In this document: one piece after another, positions 1 through 10,846 of the stretch
How positions within the stretch are numbered: position 1 is the first letter of the stretch
Layout: each line of letters begins with the position of its first letter
NCBI GenBank assembly: GCA_024867545.1
Contig: JANFNE010000017.1
Coordinates: forward strand, 459,001 to 523,000
Origin: Phytopythium helicoides
Lineage: Eukaryota > Oomycota > Peronosporomycetes > Pythiales > Pythiaceae
Reading direction: 5' to 3'
Length of the DNA stretch: 64,000 nt
The notes under the pieces: model-generated
What the model was told of the DNA's origin: nothing
Databases searched by the model: none
What the model saw: only the letters and a program-made list of their open reading frames with translations
Position numbers and translations under genes: made by a program

Positions 1-114
1 CCGCCTGCTGCCCCCCAGACGCGCGCTTAGTAGCGAGAACGCGAGCCGACGCCCAGCGCGCTCCCATCCCGACCTCTCCGGCGTGAATCCGCGCGCTGCA
101 GCCCTCGCCCCGCC

Positions 115-353
115 ATGGCGTCGCATTTTGACGCCATCGAGCTCATCACACGCTACGAGACGCCGCTCATCAAGGACATGGAGCCCACGGACGACGTGCT
201 CGAGTGGGTCGCGGCCTACGTCGGCAGCGACGCCTTCCAGGACAAGATCACCGACTACTGCGCCGGCAACGCCGACAAGTTCACCATCCTGCTGACCAAG
301 GGCGGGCCTTCGGCCGCCGACCTGGACGCCGTAGAGGGGTGCGTGCTCGCGTT

Positions 354-386
<33 letters not shown>

Positions 387-907
387 CTGTCTGTCTGTTC
401 GTCTGCATGATATGCTGATCGTCCGCCTGTCCATTGTCCGCCCCATCTATTGATCGCAGCACCTGGAAGCAACTGCACGAGGAGTTCATCGACACGGCCA
501 ACGGCTACATCGAGGCCTTCCTCGTCGAGCACGGGTTCACCATGGCGCAGTACGAGAAGCGCTGCGACGAGGAGATGGCGCTCTCGGAGGAGCGCCAGCG
601 GCACACGCGCCTCTCGTTCTTTGTGCAGATCATCATGGCGTGCTGCGAGTACGAGCAGTTCCTCAACCTCATGCGGCGTGTAGCCGACCCCGAGTACAGC
701 GACAAGAAGGAGCTGCAGTACGAGGCCGAGTCCATCTTGTGCGAGGCCAACAGCGCGGACGAGGCCGCCGCGGGTGAGCAGGACGCGGCGCTGCGCGCCA
801 AGAAGGCGGCCTCCGCGCAGGAGTTCCTAGATTTTTTCCAGGCGAACCCCGAGGTGTCGCTCGACGAACTCACTCTCGAGTTCCAGAAGCGCATGGAGAT
901 CAGCTGA
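115..907 (+). CDS. BART-domain protein (ARL2-binding / CFAP36-like)
   Basis: Two exons, 115-338 and 460-907, joined by a 121-nt GT-AG intron (gtgcgt...cgcag); the splice keeps frame and gives 223 residues. Residues about 1-130 look like a BART domain, the helical module that binds ARL2/ARL3 GTPases: an acidic N-terminal helix, then WKQLHEEFIDTANGYIEAFL and a following AQYEKRCDE segment that match the layout of CFAP36/ARL2BP proteins. The rest is charged and helical and ends in a QKRMEIS tail. In other eukaryotes such proteins act in ciliary or microtubule-linked ARL3 signalling; that role here is inferred from the family. The ATG at 115 is the first in frame and lies in a Kozak-like context (cgccatggcg). 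Alternative: a generic CFAP36 homologue rather than ARL2BP. The family is fairly secure, the precise partner is not. Confidence 0.75.
355..384. repeat. (CT)n microsatellite inside intron
   Basis: About 15 uninterrupted CT units lie in the only intron of the BART-domain gene. The pyrimidine run may extend the polypyrimidine tract, but it sits about 75 nt before the acceptor, so it is more likely a neutral length-variable repeat. Confidence 0.9.
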
Positions 908-1091
908 GGTGCCCCCCGAGTCGAAGTACAGTATTTCAAGTAGCGTGACGTGTCTGCTCGTCTTCCGCCCCCTCTTTTTTTTTTTTTTATGCGCTGTTCG
1001 CGGCTGAAGCGAGCGCGAGTGCATGTTTCAGAGAAATAGAACTCGGGATTGGGCGCTTGTTGGCAAACATGTATCTGTTGAACTACCTCTC

Positions 1092-3628
1092 TTAGTCTTG
1101 CCAAAGGTGCTTTGAGACGGATAACGGCAGCGAGATGCAGCCTACAAGAGGCGAGTCGGATGCGATGGAACATACAAGCTCCATGATGTCCTCTGTAAAA
1201 AGCGTTTGTAAATCCTTGACACCGTAGCGCTCATGCCCAATCGACTTGCCATCAAAATGGGGCTGAAGCAAAGCTTGGAGGTCTTTCCACACCAGCTCTC
1301 GGAGTATTTGGCTCTCGCTCTGTCGAATACATTTTGACTGGTTTCTGGCAAGGAACCGATAGACGTCTCCGAGGTCTTCAACCGTGAGTCCATGCGTGAG
1401 GGGGCCATCTTTTTCGCAACCAAATATTCGAGTGGTAAATGGCTTGATTAGGCTGCCAAAGCGAGTGATAAAGTTTGCGCGCAGTAGTTCAATTGTTTCG
1501 TGCCCAAACGCCCCGAACCCTTCATGCCGACCCAGCAGTGATTCTATATCATCCATGTCCAGATAGCCTCGCATCTGATGATCGAGGCAGCTAAAGATCA
1601 GTGCCAGATTCGCTTCGACTGCATCCATGGTTTGCTTGGTTGCGTGGGTATATTCTTGCTTTCGCTGACTACGACTTTGCTCGTCGTCGCCAACGACCCG
1701 GATGCCAACAATGTACTCTCCGGGGCTCAGAGTGGTCACGACCTACATGCGTTGGAACGTGTTAGAGTCAGTTTACGACGCAACCTAGCTTTCGGTTTGT
1801 TACCTTCGCAAAGATTTGCGAGCGATCATGCTCCTCAAAATCGTACTCAGGGCTACTTGATTCCGCATGAAGATTGAGCTTATCGGCATCATAGCGGCGT
1901 ATGTGTATCTCCAATTTAGATGCTGGTAGACATATCTTAGATGCGCTTCGGCTTTTCAGTAAACCTGTTGCAGCTACCGTAGTAATTGTAGTAGCGCTGA
2001 TTGCCAGAATCACAGCAGGCTTCCAATCGCGCTCGTTTGAGTCATAGTCTCTATTCCAGTAGACTTGGCGGAATGAGCGAATATGCCGAACAGCAGACAG
2101 CAACGTCCACACGTGTGGCTTTAATTCCACAAAAGTTCTCCACGGTATCCGGACAGTGCTCCTGTCGATGATCGCGTTACCTAGAGTCGGATCTTCGTGT
2201 ATCGCTTTTTTCAGAGATGCATCAACATCAGTGAGGGTGACAAGGCTCTTGTCCATCGTCGACTCTCTTGCCAAACTCAAAACCAAATTTCCTACCTTCG
2301 CTGTCGCCTGAAATGAGACAACAAAAGTAGGACGTGCATTTTGGAGTCTGTCGGAGATTTGATGGCTTCGTGTGAGCACTTGCTCCAGTCTCCGGTAGAG
2401 TTTACGTTCGCCTGTTTCGCCAACATGCGATATGTGCGGTTGGTAAATCGACACACTATCCACAAAGTATCAGAATCGACTTCACTTGAGGAAAAGAGCG
2501 ATGCATTACGTACCACGGGACCCCTGTGAGTTCCAGGAGGATCTCGACAACCGAAAATTCCACCAAAATATTGTAGCCTCCTTTGAGCTTGGCGTACGCT
2601 TTATATAGTAATGCAGGCCACAATTCACCTTCTGCTGTTCGAGGCACGACGATCCCATTTCCAAGTGGAAAAGATGGAACGAAAAGGTCAACTACTATTG
2701 TCACCCATCGAACGCCGTTTTCACATAACCGAACCGGAACTGCGGTCGCGTGGTCCTTCAAATTGGCTAAAGAACGAAGCTCTAACGCCCAAAGAGGAAA
2801 CCATACTTTTTTCCACTGCATCAAATTGCTTGAGAGTATCAAAAGAGCACTTGAAAATGCTTGTGTGCCGCTTATTTCTGACAGAAACATGGTTGTGCTC
2901 ACTATTCTACTGTCGATGCCATGCTCTTCAGTAGCCGGCCGTTTTGTCGGGGCTTTGAAAAGGCTCCACACTCCTTGATCGCATAAAGAATGCAGATGCA
3001 TCCAAGTGCACATTGAAATCGGAATGGTTGTGATCGAACGTATGATGTCCTTTTCAAACTTGCAGTCATCTTGTTCCAGAGAAGAATCAATCCACCACTC
3101 CCCATGCTGCGAAAAATATTTGTTCAAATTGACGCAAAAGGCGTCAACGAGCTCGGGGCAAATCGACATATCTCGACGAGTGTCGCAGTGAATAACTGGC
3201 CCATAACACGCCTCACTTGCTGCTTTTAGATCTCGGAATTCCTGGCAATTGAATTGATGGGAGCACTCGATATCCTCTATGGCAGGCTCAAACGCATTGA
3301 CGACCTCGTAGACTACGCGGATCATCGCTCGACGTTCTTGGGGTAGTTTCTCCACAGTAACCAAAACACGGCGCTCAAATGGGAAAACTGTACATTCCAG
3401 CTTCATCTCATAGCTGAGAGAGTCGGAAGTGGCTGATTGCGGAAGTTTCAGTTGAATCCCGAGCGAGCCGCTAAAGTCTGCACAAAATGTGACTACTTGC
3501 AGCCCCGTATTCTCAACAATATAGCGCAACGCAGCAATTCTCGTTTTGGCCCCATTCCTGTGATGTTTATCCTGGTAAGTGTAGACTACAACGTTGTCGT
3601 GTACGGCACGCCTCTGCTCCCCCGGCAT
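1092..3628 (-). CDS. Calpain-like protein, catalytic residues apparently lost
   Basis: Three exons on the minus strand: 3628-2514, 2455-1804 and 1742-1092. Introns of 58 and 61 nt are GT-AG, have ctgat/ctaac-like branch sites and keep frame, giving about 805 residues with no frameshift. Exon 1 holds clear calpain landmarks: GVRWVTIVVDLFVPSFP followed by ELWPALLYKAYAKLKGGY, the conserved stretch before the catalytic His of peptidase C2. Where calpains have GDCWFLSAL, this protein has GTQAFSSALLIL, so the nucleophile Cys is Gln. No GHAY-type His motif is visible in exon 2, although KLYRRLEQVL matches the usual segment before it. Exon 2 runs into a C2-like beta region (IFAKVVTTLSPGEYIVGIRVV across the splice), and exon 3 resembles a penta-EF-hand-like helical tail (SCLDHQMRGYLDMDDIESLL). 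I infer a non-proteolytic calpain homologue. The start is the first in-frame ATG; an upstream TTG extension was rejected. Confidence 0.72.
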
Positions 3629-3837
3629 GGACCCGGTTGTGGAATGTGACCCTACAGTCAAAGAGATCTATGCGACGATTCAGTGGACACTGTTTGGTTG
3701 CGGTTGTGAATCGATTTGGCTTTTCACGGCTGATGTAAAAATGCATGAGGACATGCATGTACCCCCTCAAATGAACTGTTAGACTTTTTTTCTTTGGACA
3801 AATATCAGAGGGTTGGCCATATATCCGGGCTCTGGTC

Positions 3838-4390
3838 AAGTCCTCACTTCTGGGTAGAAAGTGGCGGTGACATATTTGTTGAGCAAAGCGTCGATGCAAA
3901 TACTGTTGATGAGATCGGGTATGCCGATGAAGTCACGCCCAAAGCCCACTATGTCCGTCATATCTCCTGCTGATAAACTCAATTGCACGGTCACGAGTGG
4001 AGCCTGCAGCTGAAACCAGGACTCCCTTGTACATGGGGCGGGTAACAGGCGAGATCTCCTCTCCTCTGTATGAGAGGGGCACTTACTTGCCACCCAAATG
4101 GTTCAATAACTTCCAGGTACGCGAGGTCGTAGACGTTAAGCTTGTTGACGATGTAGCTGTACGTCTCCTTGGAGTTCGAGTCTGTGCATCTATATGTGAC
4201 TCCAAAAGGCGACAAACGAATTCAACCTTGCTTGAAGGCGGCACCACAGACAAAATGCCTCCAGTGTTTCGAAATGAAATCGCTCGCAAATCTTGATGAT
4301 GCCGCCACAGTTGTCTCTACGAAGGTTGGTGTTAGCTCACATGAATTGCTCGAGCAGGTATCCATTGGCAAACGTGATGACGGGATTGCC
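3838..4390 (-). pseudogene. Decayed old yellow enzyme fragment
   Basis: Pieces in several minus-strand frames match the neighbouring OYE gene at 4716-5864: NGYLLEQF near 4350-4380, MSPFGVTYRCTDSNSKETYS near 4160-4215, then DIVGFGRDFIGIPDL near 3900-3960. The pieces are in order but separated by stops and shifts, and the N-terminal third (FMN-binding start) is missing. It is most likely a truncated tandem duplicate of the adjacent gene. From 4391 to 4715 I see no further gene signal. Confidence 0.85.
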
Positions 4391-4715
4391 TACGCAATGC
4401 GTTGATTTTTTATGCAGCTCCGATCTATCCGATGACGTTTGCCCATTTCAGCTGCGTAATGTAGCTGGCAGCTACTAGTAGCAAGAAAAACTACAGGCTC
4501 TCCTTGAAGTGATAGCGTCGACAGGCTGCTTACCACGTGGTCAAGAAAGCGGGCTGAAAGCGGCATACATGTGGGTTAGCACTGTCACATCGAGCAAGTA
4601 TGGTATTCTCCGCTTCATTCGATATGTGAAACGGAAAACGTGTGTGAACGCAAGTTGTACCATTTCGAGTTCTATTGGAAGGTCAGGATACGACACCATG
4701 CACCCTTAAGAGCTC

Positions 4716-5864
4716 TTACTTCGCCTGAAGAAATGGATAGTCTGTGTAGCCCGTTTCCAGAGGCGTGCCGACTGGAATGTAGAACGTCTTAATGTTGTAC
4801 TCGTTCAGTGGAGCGTCGATCTTCAGGCGCTCAACCAGATCTGGCGAGCCGATGAAGTCGCGACCAAAGCCCACGAGGTCATTATGACCCTCTTCGACGT
4901 TCTTGATGGCCTTCTCGCGGCTGAAACCACCAGCAGCGATAAGCACGCCCTTGTAAATGGGACGGAAAACAGGCGAAATACCTCCTTCAGGCACCAGCGG
5001 GCTCGTCGTGTGCCATCCGTAGGGCTCGACAACGTGCAGGTACGCGAGATCATAGTCGTTGAGCTTGTTGATGACGTAGCTGTACGTCTCCTTGGGGTTC
5101 GAGTCCGTGCACGCAAAGGTGACGCCGTACGGCGAGAGACGAATGCCGACCTTGCTCGAGTCGGGGGCCACTGAGAGGATGCCCTCGAGAGCCTCAAACA
5201 TGAATCGAGCGCGGTTTTCAACACTTCCGCCGTACTGGTCGGTACGGAAGTTAGTGCTGTCGCACAAGAACTGCTCGAGCAGATATCCGTTTGCCGCATG
5301 CAGCTCAACACCATCGAAACCCGCCGCGAACGCGTTCTTGGTAGCCTTCTTGTAGTCCTCGACGATGAGCGGAATCTCGTGCGTCTCGAGCGCACGCGGC
5401 GTGACGTGATCCTTGCGACCCTCGCGAGTGACGGCATGACTCGTGATTTCAGCCACGCTGCTGGCGCTAGCAGATACGGGCAGCACACCGTTTGGCTGGT
5501 TCATCGGGTGGCTCACGCGACCGGTGTGCCACAGCTGCAGGAACATCTTGCCACCCTTGTCATGCACGGCCTTGGTAACCACCGACCAGGCCTCAACCTG
5601 CTCTTGGTTGTAAATGCCAGGAGCGCCCCAGTACCCGCGCGCCGTGGGGCTGATGTCGGTCGCCTCGGCGATGATGAGCCCTCCGTCCGTGGCGCGCTCG
5701 GCGTAGTACTCTGCAGCCACCGCCTTGGGAACGGCCTCCTCGCCCGTGCGGAGGCGAGTGAGCGGAGGCATGAAGACGCGATGCTTGAGCTGGATCGGGT
5801 CCTTCTTGCCGCCGAGCGTCACGGGCGTGAAGAGCTTGGGAGTGCTGCTGGTGCTGGGAGCCAT
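4716..5864 (-). CDS. Old yellow enzyme / 12-oxophytodienoate reductase-like, intact
   Basis: A single 382-residue exon with no frameshift, a normal length for the OYE family. These FMN-dependent enzymes use NADPH to reduce C=C bonds next to carbonyl or nitro groups. Landmarks in order: PKLFTPVTLGGKKDPIQLKH start with PPLTRLRT, LIIAEATDISPTARGYWGAPG, QLWHTGRVSHPMNQP, the active-site block ELHAANGYLLEQFL (His and Asn that bind the substrate carbonyl, then the Tyr proton donor), ENRARFMFEALEGIL, and the FMN-phosphate region VGFGRDFIGSPDLVERL. It ends GYTDYPFLQAK. The ATG at 5864 starts right before the conserved segment; an upstream frame opening with TTG is ignored. It is the only unbroken member of this cluster. 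It is transcribed divergently from the copy at 6305. Physiological substrate unknown. Confidence 0.93.
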   Translation of the reverse strand: MAPSTSSTPKLFTPVTLGGKKDPIQLKHRVFMPPLTRLRTGEEAVPKAVAAEYYAERATDGGLIIAEATDISPTARGYWGAPGIYNQEQVEAWSVVTKAVHDKGGKMFLQLWHTGRVSHPMNQPNGVLPVSASASSVAEITSHAVTREGRKDHVTPRALETHEIPLIVEDYKKATKNAFAAGFDGVELHAANGYLLEQFLCDSTNFRTDQYGGSVENRARFMFEALEGILSVAPDSSKVGIRLSPYGVTFACTDSNPKETYSYVINKLNDYDLAYLHVVEPYGWHTTSPLVPEGGISPVFRPIYKGVLIAAGGFSREKAIKNVEEGHNDLVGFGRDFIGSPDLVERLKIDAPLNEYNIKTFYIPVGTPLETGYTDYPFLQAK

Positions 5865-6304
5865 GGCTGGAAGTGTGCTGAGTCTGCGGTTGCCGGGAAG
5901 ATGCAAAGTGAGCTGGTGACTACCGATCGATCGCAATGCCCGTGCGCTGCCAATGGTCTGCCACTCTCCGTGTCATTGCGACGGAGCTGAGCAACTGCGG
6001 GCAGTAGTAAGCGGAGCTCCTCGGAGATTCCGCACCGCTTGATGGTGTCAACAGGTGAGACCTACGTTATCAACCGGCCGAAATGGCTGCCTCAGACCCG
6101 ACAGTGATTGGTGAAAATTTGTCCTCCTTCACATGTCACAAGAATAGGCTATATGTGTAATAAAACGATTTGTATACGTTGCTAGTCGACCCGTTCGTAA
6201 TCGGACACGTTCACATTCAAAATACCGTGTCGGATATCTGCGGCTCACGTTAGCCCACTTGTCAAGTATCACCGACCAAGCAACTACTGTACCTACAATT
6301 CGCA
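5865..6304. promoter_or_regulatory. Divergent intergenic region between two OYE genes
   Basis: This 440-nt gap separates the start codons of two divergently transcribed OYE genes and so must hold both promoters. It turns AT-rich near 6110-6250, unlike the coding DNA on both sides. I could not recognise a specific transcription-factor site. Confidence 0.5.
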
Positions 6305-7455
6305 ATGGCTGGATCCACGCCCGAGACTCAATCCAAGCTCTTCACGCCCTTCACCCTTGGCGGCAGCAAGGACCAAGTCCAGCTCAAGCACCGCATCGTG
6401 ATGGCACCGCTCACGCGAGTGCGCACGGGTGACTCCGGCGTCTGCACCGACCTGGTGGCCGAGTACTATGCTCAGCGAGCGACGGATGGAGGGCTCATCA
6501 TCGCCGAGGCGGCCAACATCAGCCCGTCGGCCCGAGGCTACTACGGATCTCCGGGACTTTTTACGCCGGAGCAGGTCGAAGGCTGGAAGCTTGTGACCAA
6601 GGCCATCCATGACAAGGGTGGGAAGATTTTCGTCCAGCTCTGGCACACGGGCCGTGTGAGTCACCCGCTGAACCAACCGGGTGGCATTCTCCCCGTTTCA
6701 TCAACTGCCACTGATATGACTGAAGTGACCAGCGATGCGGTCACGCCCGAGGGACGCTCGAAGCACGTCACACCTCGCGCGCTTGACACCAGTGAGATCC
6801 CCGGCATTGCTGAGGACTACAAGAAGGCAGCACTCAACGCTCTCGCTGGCGGATGCGACGGTGTGGAGCTTCACGCAGCGAATGGATACCTTATCGAGCA
6901 GTTCCTCTGCGACGGAATCAACAAGCGTACAGACGCGTATGGAGGTCCGATTGAGAACCGTGCACGCTTCCTGTTCGAGATGCTGGAGAGCATTCTCTCG
7001 GTTGTCGACTCGAGCAAGGTCGGAATTCGTTTGTCTCCGTTCGGAGTCACTTCGGCTGCACGGACTCGAACCCGCTCGAGACGTACTCGTACGTGATCAG
7101 GAAGCTGAACGACTACAACTTGGCGTATATCCACATCATTGAGCCCCGCGGACAGCACTTCAAGAGTGAGCTCGTGCCGGAGGGCGGCATCGCCCCCGTC
7201 TTTCGTCCGCTCTACAGGGGTGTCTATATGACGGCGTCGGGCTACAAGCGCGAGGAGGCCATCAAAGTCGTCGAGGAAGGAACTGTCGATCTCGTTGCGT
7301 TCGGTCGTGACTTCATCTCGAACCCGGACTTGGTCAAGCGCATCGAGTTGGGCTTGCCGCTAAACGAGGGCTACATCAAGACGTACCAGTACCTGAACAA
7401 GGACACGCCTCCGGAGCTTGGGTACACAGACTACCCGTTCTACGAGGACAAGTAG
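6305..7455 (+). CDS. Old yellow enzyme, one apparent frameshift
   Basis: The first part (6305 to about 7050) encodes FTLGGSKDQVQLKHR, APLTRVRTGD, QLWHTGRVSHPLNQP, the active-site block ELHAANGYLIEQFLCD and ENRARFLFEMLESIL. Near 7052 the frame breaks where the paralogues read FGVTYGCTDSNP. Here one base seems missing, and the matching frame resumes at once with ETYSYVIRKLNDYNLAYIHI and runs to GYTDYPFYEDK at 7455. With the base restored the length would be about 383 residues, the family norm, and no other lesion is seen. Either a single sequencing deletion or a very young pseudogene; I favour the first because many neighbours show the same kind of lesion. Confidence 0.85.
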
Positions 7456-7692
7456 ACGCACCACGAGTGAGCGAGGTGGGTCCGGCAACGATTGACAAGT
7501 CGTTGAATTCACTCACAGAACACAAAGTGAGATAATACAAACCGATCACTTGTCCATGCTTCCCTTGCGGTTGGTTCTTGCTAATAGTTAGAACAAGATC
7601 GCTCTGAGCCAGTCCTCGCTGTGGCCTCAGCCACGTCAGTGTTGAAGTTGGGTGACGCCCTGCGGTCACGTGCATGTCCCTGCTTACATCAA

Positions 7693-7728
7693 CAATTGAC
7701 TGTACGCTATCAATTGACTGTACGCTAT
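7693..7728. repeat. 18-bp unit tandemly duplicated upstream of an OYE gene
   Basis: The unit caattgactgtacgctat occurs twice head to tail, about 120 nt before the ATG of the next OYE gene. It lies in the 390-nt gap 7456-7845, where I see no gene. A role as a duplicated regulatory site is possible but unproven. Confidence 0.8.
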
Positions 7729-7845
7729 CAACTTTCCCGCTTCATGCTGGTCTCCGTGTGCTACTAGAGCGACTTTCACAACCGGTTTCGCCTCGCGTCT
7801 TGCACTTCACCTCAAGCCACCAGTTCTCCTCGCGACTTGGGCGTC

Positions 7846-8981
7846 ATGGCCACCTCCAAGCTCTTCTCGCCTCTGACGCTCGGCGGCAAGAACCCCATCA
7901 AGCTGGCGCACCGTGTCGTCATGGCTCCGCTCACTCGGCTGCGCACGGGAGAAGAAGGCGTGCAGACGGCGCTCGCGTCGACCTACTACTCCCAGCGAGC
8001 GACCGAAGGCGGGCTCATCATTGCGGAGGCCACCAACATCAGCCCCACTGCTCGCGGTTACTTTGGCGCTCCAGGGCTGTTCAACGAGGAGCAGGTCTCG
8101 GCGTGGCAGCCCGTCACTAAGGCCGTGCACGACAAGGGCGGCAAGATCTTCGTCCAGCTGTGGCACACCGGTCGTGTGAGTCATTTTCTCAACCAGCCGA
8201 ACGGCGTGCTACCCGTGTCTTCCTCCGCTGTATCAATGGACGATGTCAAGACCTTTTCGGTCACGCGAGAGGGACGCAAGAACTACGGCACGCCCCGCGC
8301 ACTTGAGCTGCACGAGATCCCGCAGATTGTGGAGGACTACAAGGTCGCAGCCAAGAACGCCATTGCCGCGGGCTTTGATGGCGTCGAGCTCCATGCTGCA
8401 AACGGCTACCTGCTCGAGCAGTTTCTCTGCGACGGCATCAATAAGCGCACGGACGCGTACGGCGGCAGCATCGAGAACCGCGCGCGGCTGATGCTCGAGT
8501 CGATCGAGGGCATCGTGAGCGTGCTCGACTCGAGCAAGGTCGGCATCCGGCTGTCTCCGTTCGGTGTCACGTACGGCTGCACAGACTCGACTCCCGCCGA
8601 GACGTACAGCTACGTCATCCGCAAGCTCGACCGCTTGAACCTGGCGTACGTGCACCTCGTCGAGCCTCGCGGCTACCACTTCACAGGTCCGCTTGTGCCG
8701 GAAGGAGGCGTGACCAAGTTCTTCCGACCGCTGTACAATGGCGTGCTCATGACTGCGTCGGGATACTCTCGCGACGAAGCCATCCAGGTCGTCGAGGACG
8801 GGACCGCCGACTGTGTAGCGTTCGGCCGGGACTTCATCTCGACGCCGGACCTGGTCATCGCCTGAAGGTCGGCGCTCCCGCCAACGACTGGAACCGCAAG
8901 ACGTTCTACTGGACGGATGGCGTGTCGCTCGAGGTCGGCTACACCGACTACCCGTTCCTGCAGCAGCAGTCGTCCCTGTAG
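7846..8981 (+). CDS. Old yellow enzyme, frameshift near the 3' end
   Basis: ATG at 7846 opens MATSKLFSPLTLGGKNPIKL. All OYE landmarks follow: APLTRLRTGEEG, ATNISPTARGYFGAPG, QLWHTGRVSHFLNQP, ELHAANGYLLEQFLCDG, ENRARLMLESIEGI, CTDSTPAETYSYVIRKL and CVAFGRDFISTPDLV. The frame then ends early at 8865. Reading on with one base added near 8853 restores RLKVGAPANDW...GYTDYPFLQQQ and a stop at 8981, exactly where the family ends. The tail is fully conserved although out of frame, so a lost base in the assembly is as likely as a real truncation. If real, the product would lack about 38 C-terminal residues. The gap 8982-9411 shows no gene and is AT-rich near 9180-9290. Confidence 0.85.
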
Positions 8982-9411
8982 ACCGCGGCACAATACAGTA
9001 AAGCCTTGTCAGCAGCCATTCCAGTGCAATACACAGCTCGCCAGTGTTAAACACCACGCGCCGTGCATAGCGCGTCGAGCACCTTGCGCTTTCGCTGATG
9101 ATCGCCCGCATGAGGCACACCCCCGCCGAGAAGAGACAGGGTGCACTTCAACTCGGATCTTCTACCTTCACGCCTCTCATATCTTGATATCAAAATAGCA
9201 AGGTCTATCGACACATGATAGTCAAAGACCACTAAAATATGCGTATATCATATGAAGAAATACATACATTGCTAAAGGTAGTTCTTTAACCCGCATGTCA
9301 TTGTCGCTCACGTCGAGTTGCCTTGCAGGCTTCCGCCGTTGGCGGCCACTTCCGCTCCTGCCTCCACCCGCTCAAGCGCCGACTCCACCTCCAGCTTTCG
9401 CTCCTCGCAGC

Positions 9412-10551
9412 ATGGCGGCCAAGCTCTTCTCGCCACTGGCGCTGGGCGGCAGTAACCCCATCAAGCTCAGCCACCGCGTGGTCATGGCGCCGCTCACGCG
9501 CCTCCGCGCCGGCGCCGACGGCGTGCCCAATGAGCTCGTGGCCCAGTACTACGCGCAGCGCGCGACGCCCGGCGGGCTCCTCATCGCCGAGCCCACCAAC
9601 ATCAGCCGCTCGGCCGCCGGGTACTTTGGCGCGCCAGGACTGTTCCGAGGCGACCAGGTCGAGGGCTGGAAGGCCGTGACGAGGGGCGTGCACGCCAAGG
9701 GCGGCCAGATCTTCGCCCAGCTGTGGCACACAGGGCCGCGTGAGCCACCCTGACAACCAGCCCAACGGCGAGGTGCCCGCTGCTCCTCCGCCACCAGCAT
9801 GGACCACCTGACCATGGGCGCCGTCACGCGCAGCGGACGCCAGCCCTTCGTCACGCCGCGCGAGCTCAACGTCAGGGAGATCGCCGCCATCGTCAAGGAT
9901 TACAAGGTTGCGGCTCGAAACGCCATCTCGGCGGGCTTCGACGGCGTCGAGCTCCACGCTGCCAACGGGTACCTCCCCGAGCAGTTCCTGTGCACGGCAG
10001 CCAACAACCGCGTCGACGAGTACGGCGGCACCATCGAGAACCGCGCGCGCTTCACTTTTGAAGCCCTCGAGGCCATTCTGTCGGTTGTCGACTCCAGCAG
10101 GGTTGGCATTCGCGTGTCGCCCTTCTCAGCTGCCTACTCGTGCACGGACGCGACGCCCGCCGACACGTACTCGTACGTGGTGGATCGGCTCAATCACTAT
10201 AACCTGTCGTTCCTGGACCTGGTCGAGCCGCGCGGCTACGAGCCTGCCGACGAGAACGTGCCCCCCGGGGGAGTCACGCGGTACTTCCGTCCCAAGTACA
10301 AGGGCCCACTCATGACGGTGTCGGGCTACGACCGCGATGAAGCCTCCCGCGTCATCGAGGACGGCATCGCTGACTGCGTGGCCTTCGGCCGCCCGTTCAT
10401 CGCGAACCCGGACCTGGTGCACCGCCTCGAGATCGGTGCCCCGCTCAACGAATACAACCCTCGCACGTCGTTCTGGGTCGAGGGCGCTCCACTCTCGGCC
10501 GGGTACACGGACTACCCGGCGCTCGTGCGCACGTTCATGTTCAGGGCTTGA
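9412..10551 (+). CDS. Old yellow enzyme, two compensating frameshifts
   Basis: Starts MAAKLFSPLALGGSNPIKLS at 9412. Near 9736 an extra G turns the conserved QLWHTGRVSHPDNQP into a frame with an early stop, and near 9781 a missing base puts the frame back. Between the two points the shifted frame still encodes the conserved residues. From about 9799 the frame is clean to 10551: ELHAANGYLPEQFLC, ENRARFTFEALEAIL, CTDATPADTYSYVVDRL, DCVAFGRPFIANPDLVHRL, GYTDYPALVRTF. The substrate-binding His/Asn pair and the Tyr are kept. A +1/-1 pair 45 nt apart with intact protein between outside landmarks suggests local consensus error more than decay. Confidence 0.83.
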
Positions 10552-10846
10552 TGAGCAGAGCCGACGGAGGCTCCGCGGTCCGCCCCACGTCGATCTGGAG
10601 CCCTCGATGCGTCTTTCAGTGGCCTCCGATGGAGTAGGAAGCGTTCCAAGTGCTGTTTCGGTATTTATATGGCGAATGCGAGGCCACAGCTTTGAATGAA
10701 ATGAATTGGACTGGCATGCGCTTGACTCGGTTGCAGTTGATATGCGAACACGACCCATAACAAATGGGCATTATGAAAGCGATAACATTCAACTTGCACA
10801 TATTATTCCGGACCAAAGATTTGGCGCGAACGCCATCCAAGAAAAA

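Noticed and set aside
505..1173. Minus-strand open frame overlapping the BART-domain gene
   Set aside because: It is a shadow of the GC-rich coding strand, has no domain, and covers the spliced gene on the other strand.
10742..10846. Earlier ATG for the hAT-like gene
   Set aside because: The added 35 residues have no low-complexity or domain pattern like the rest and lie close to the OYE 3' end; 10847 is preferred.
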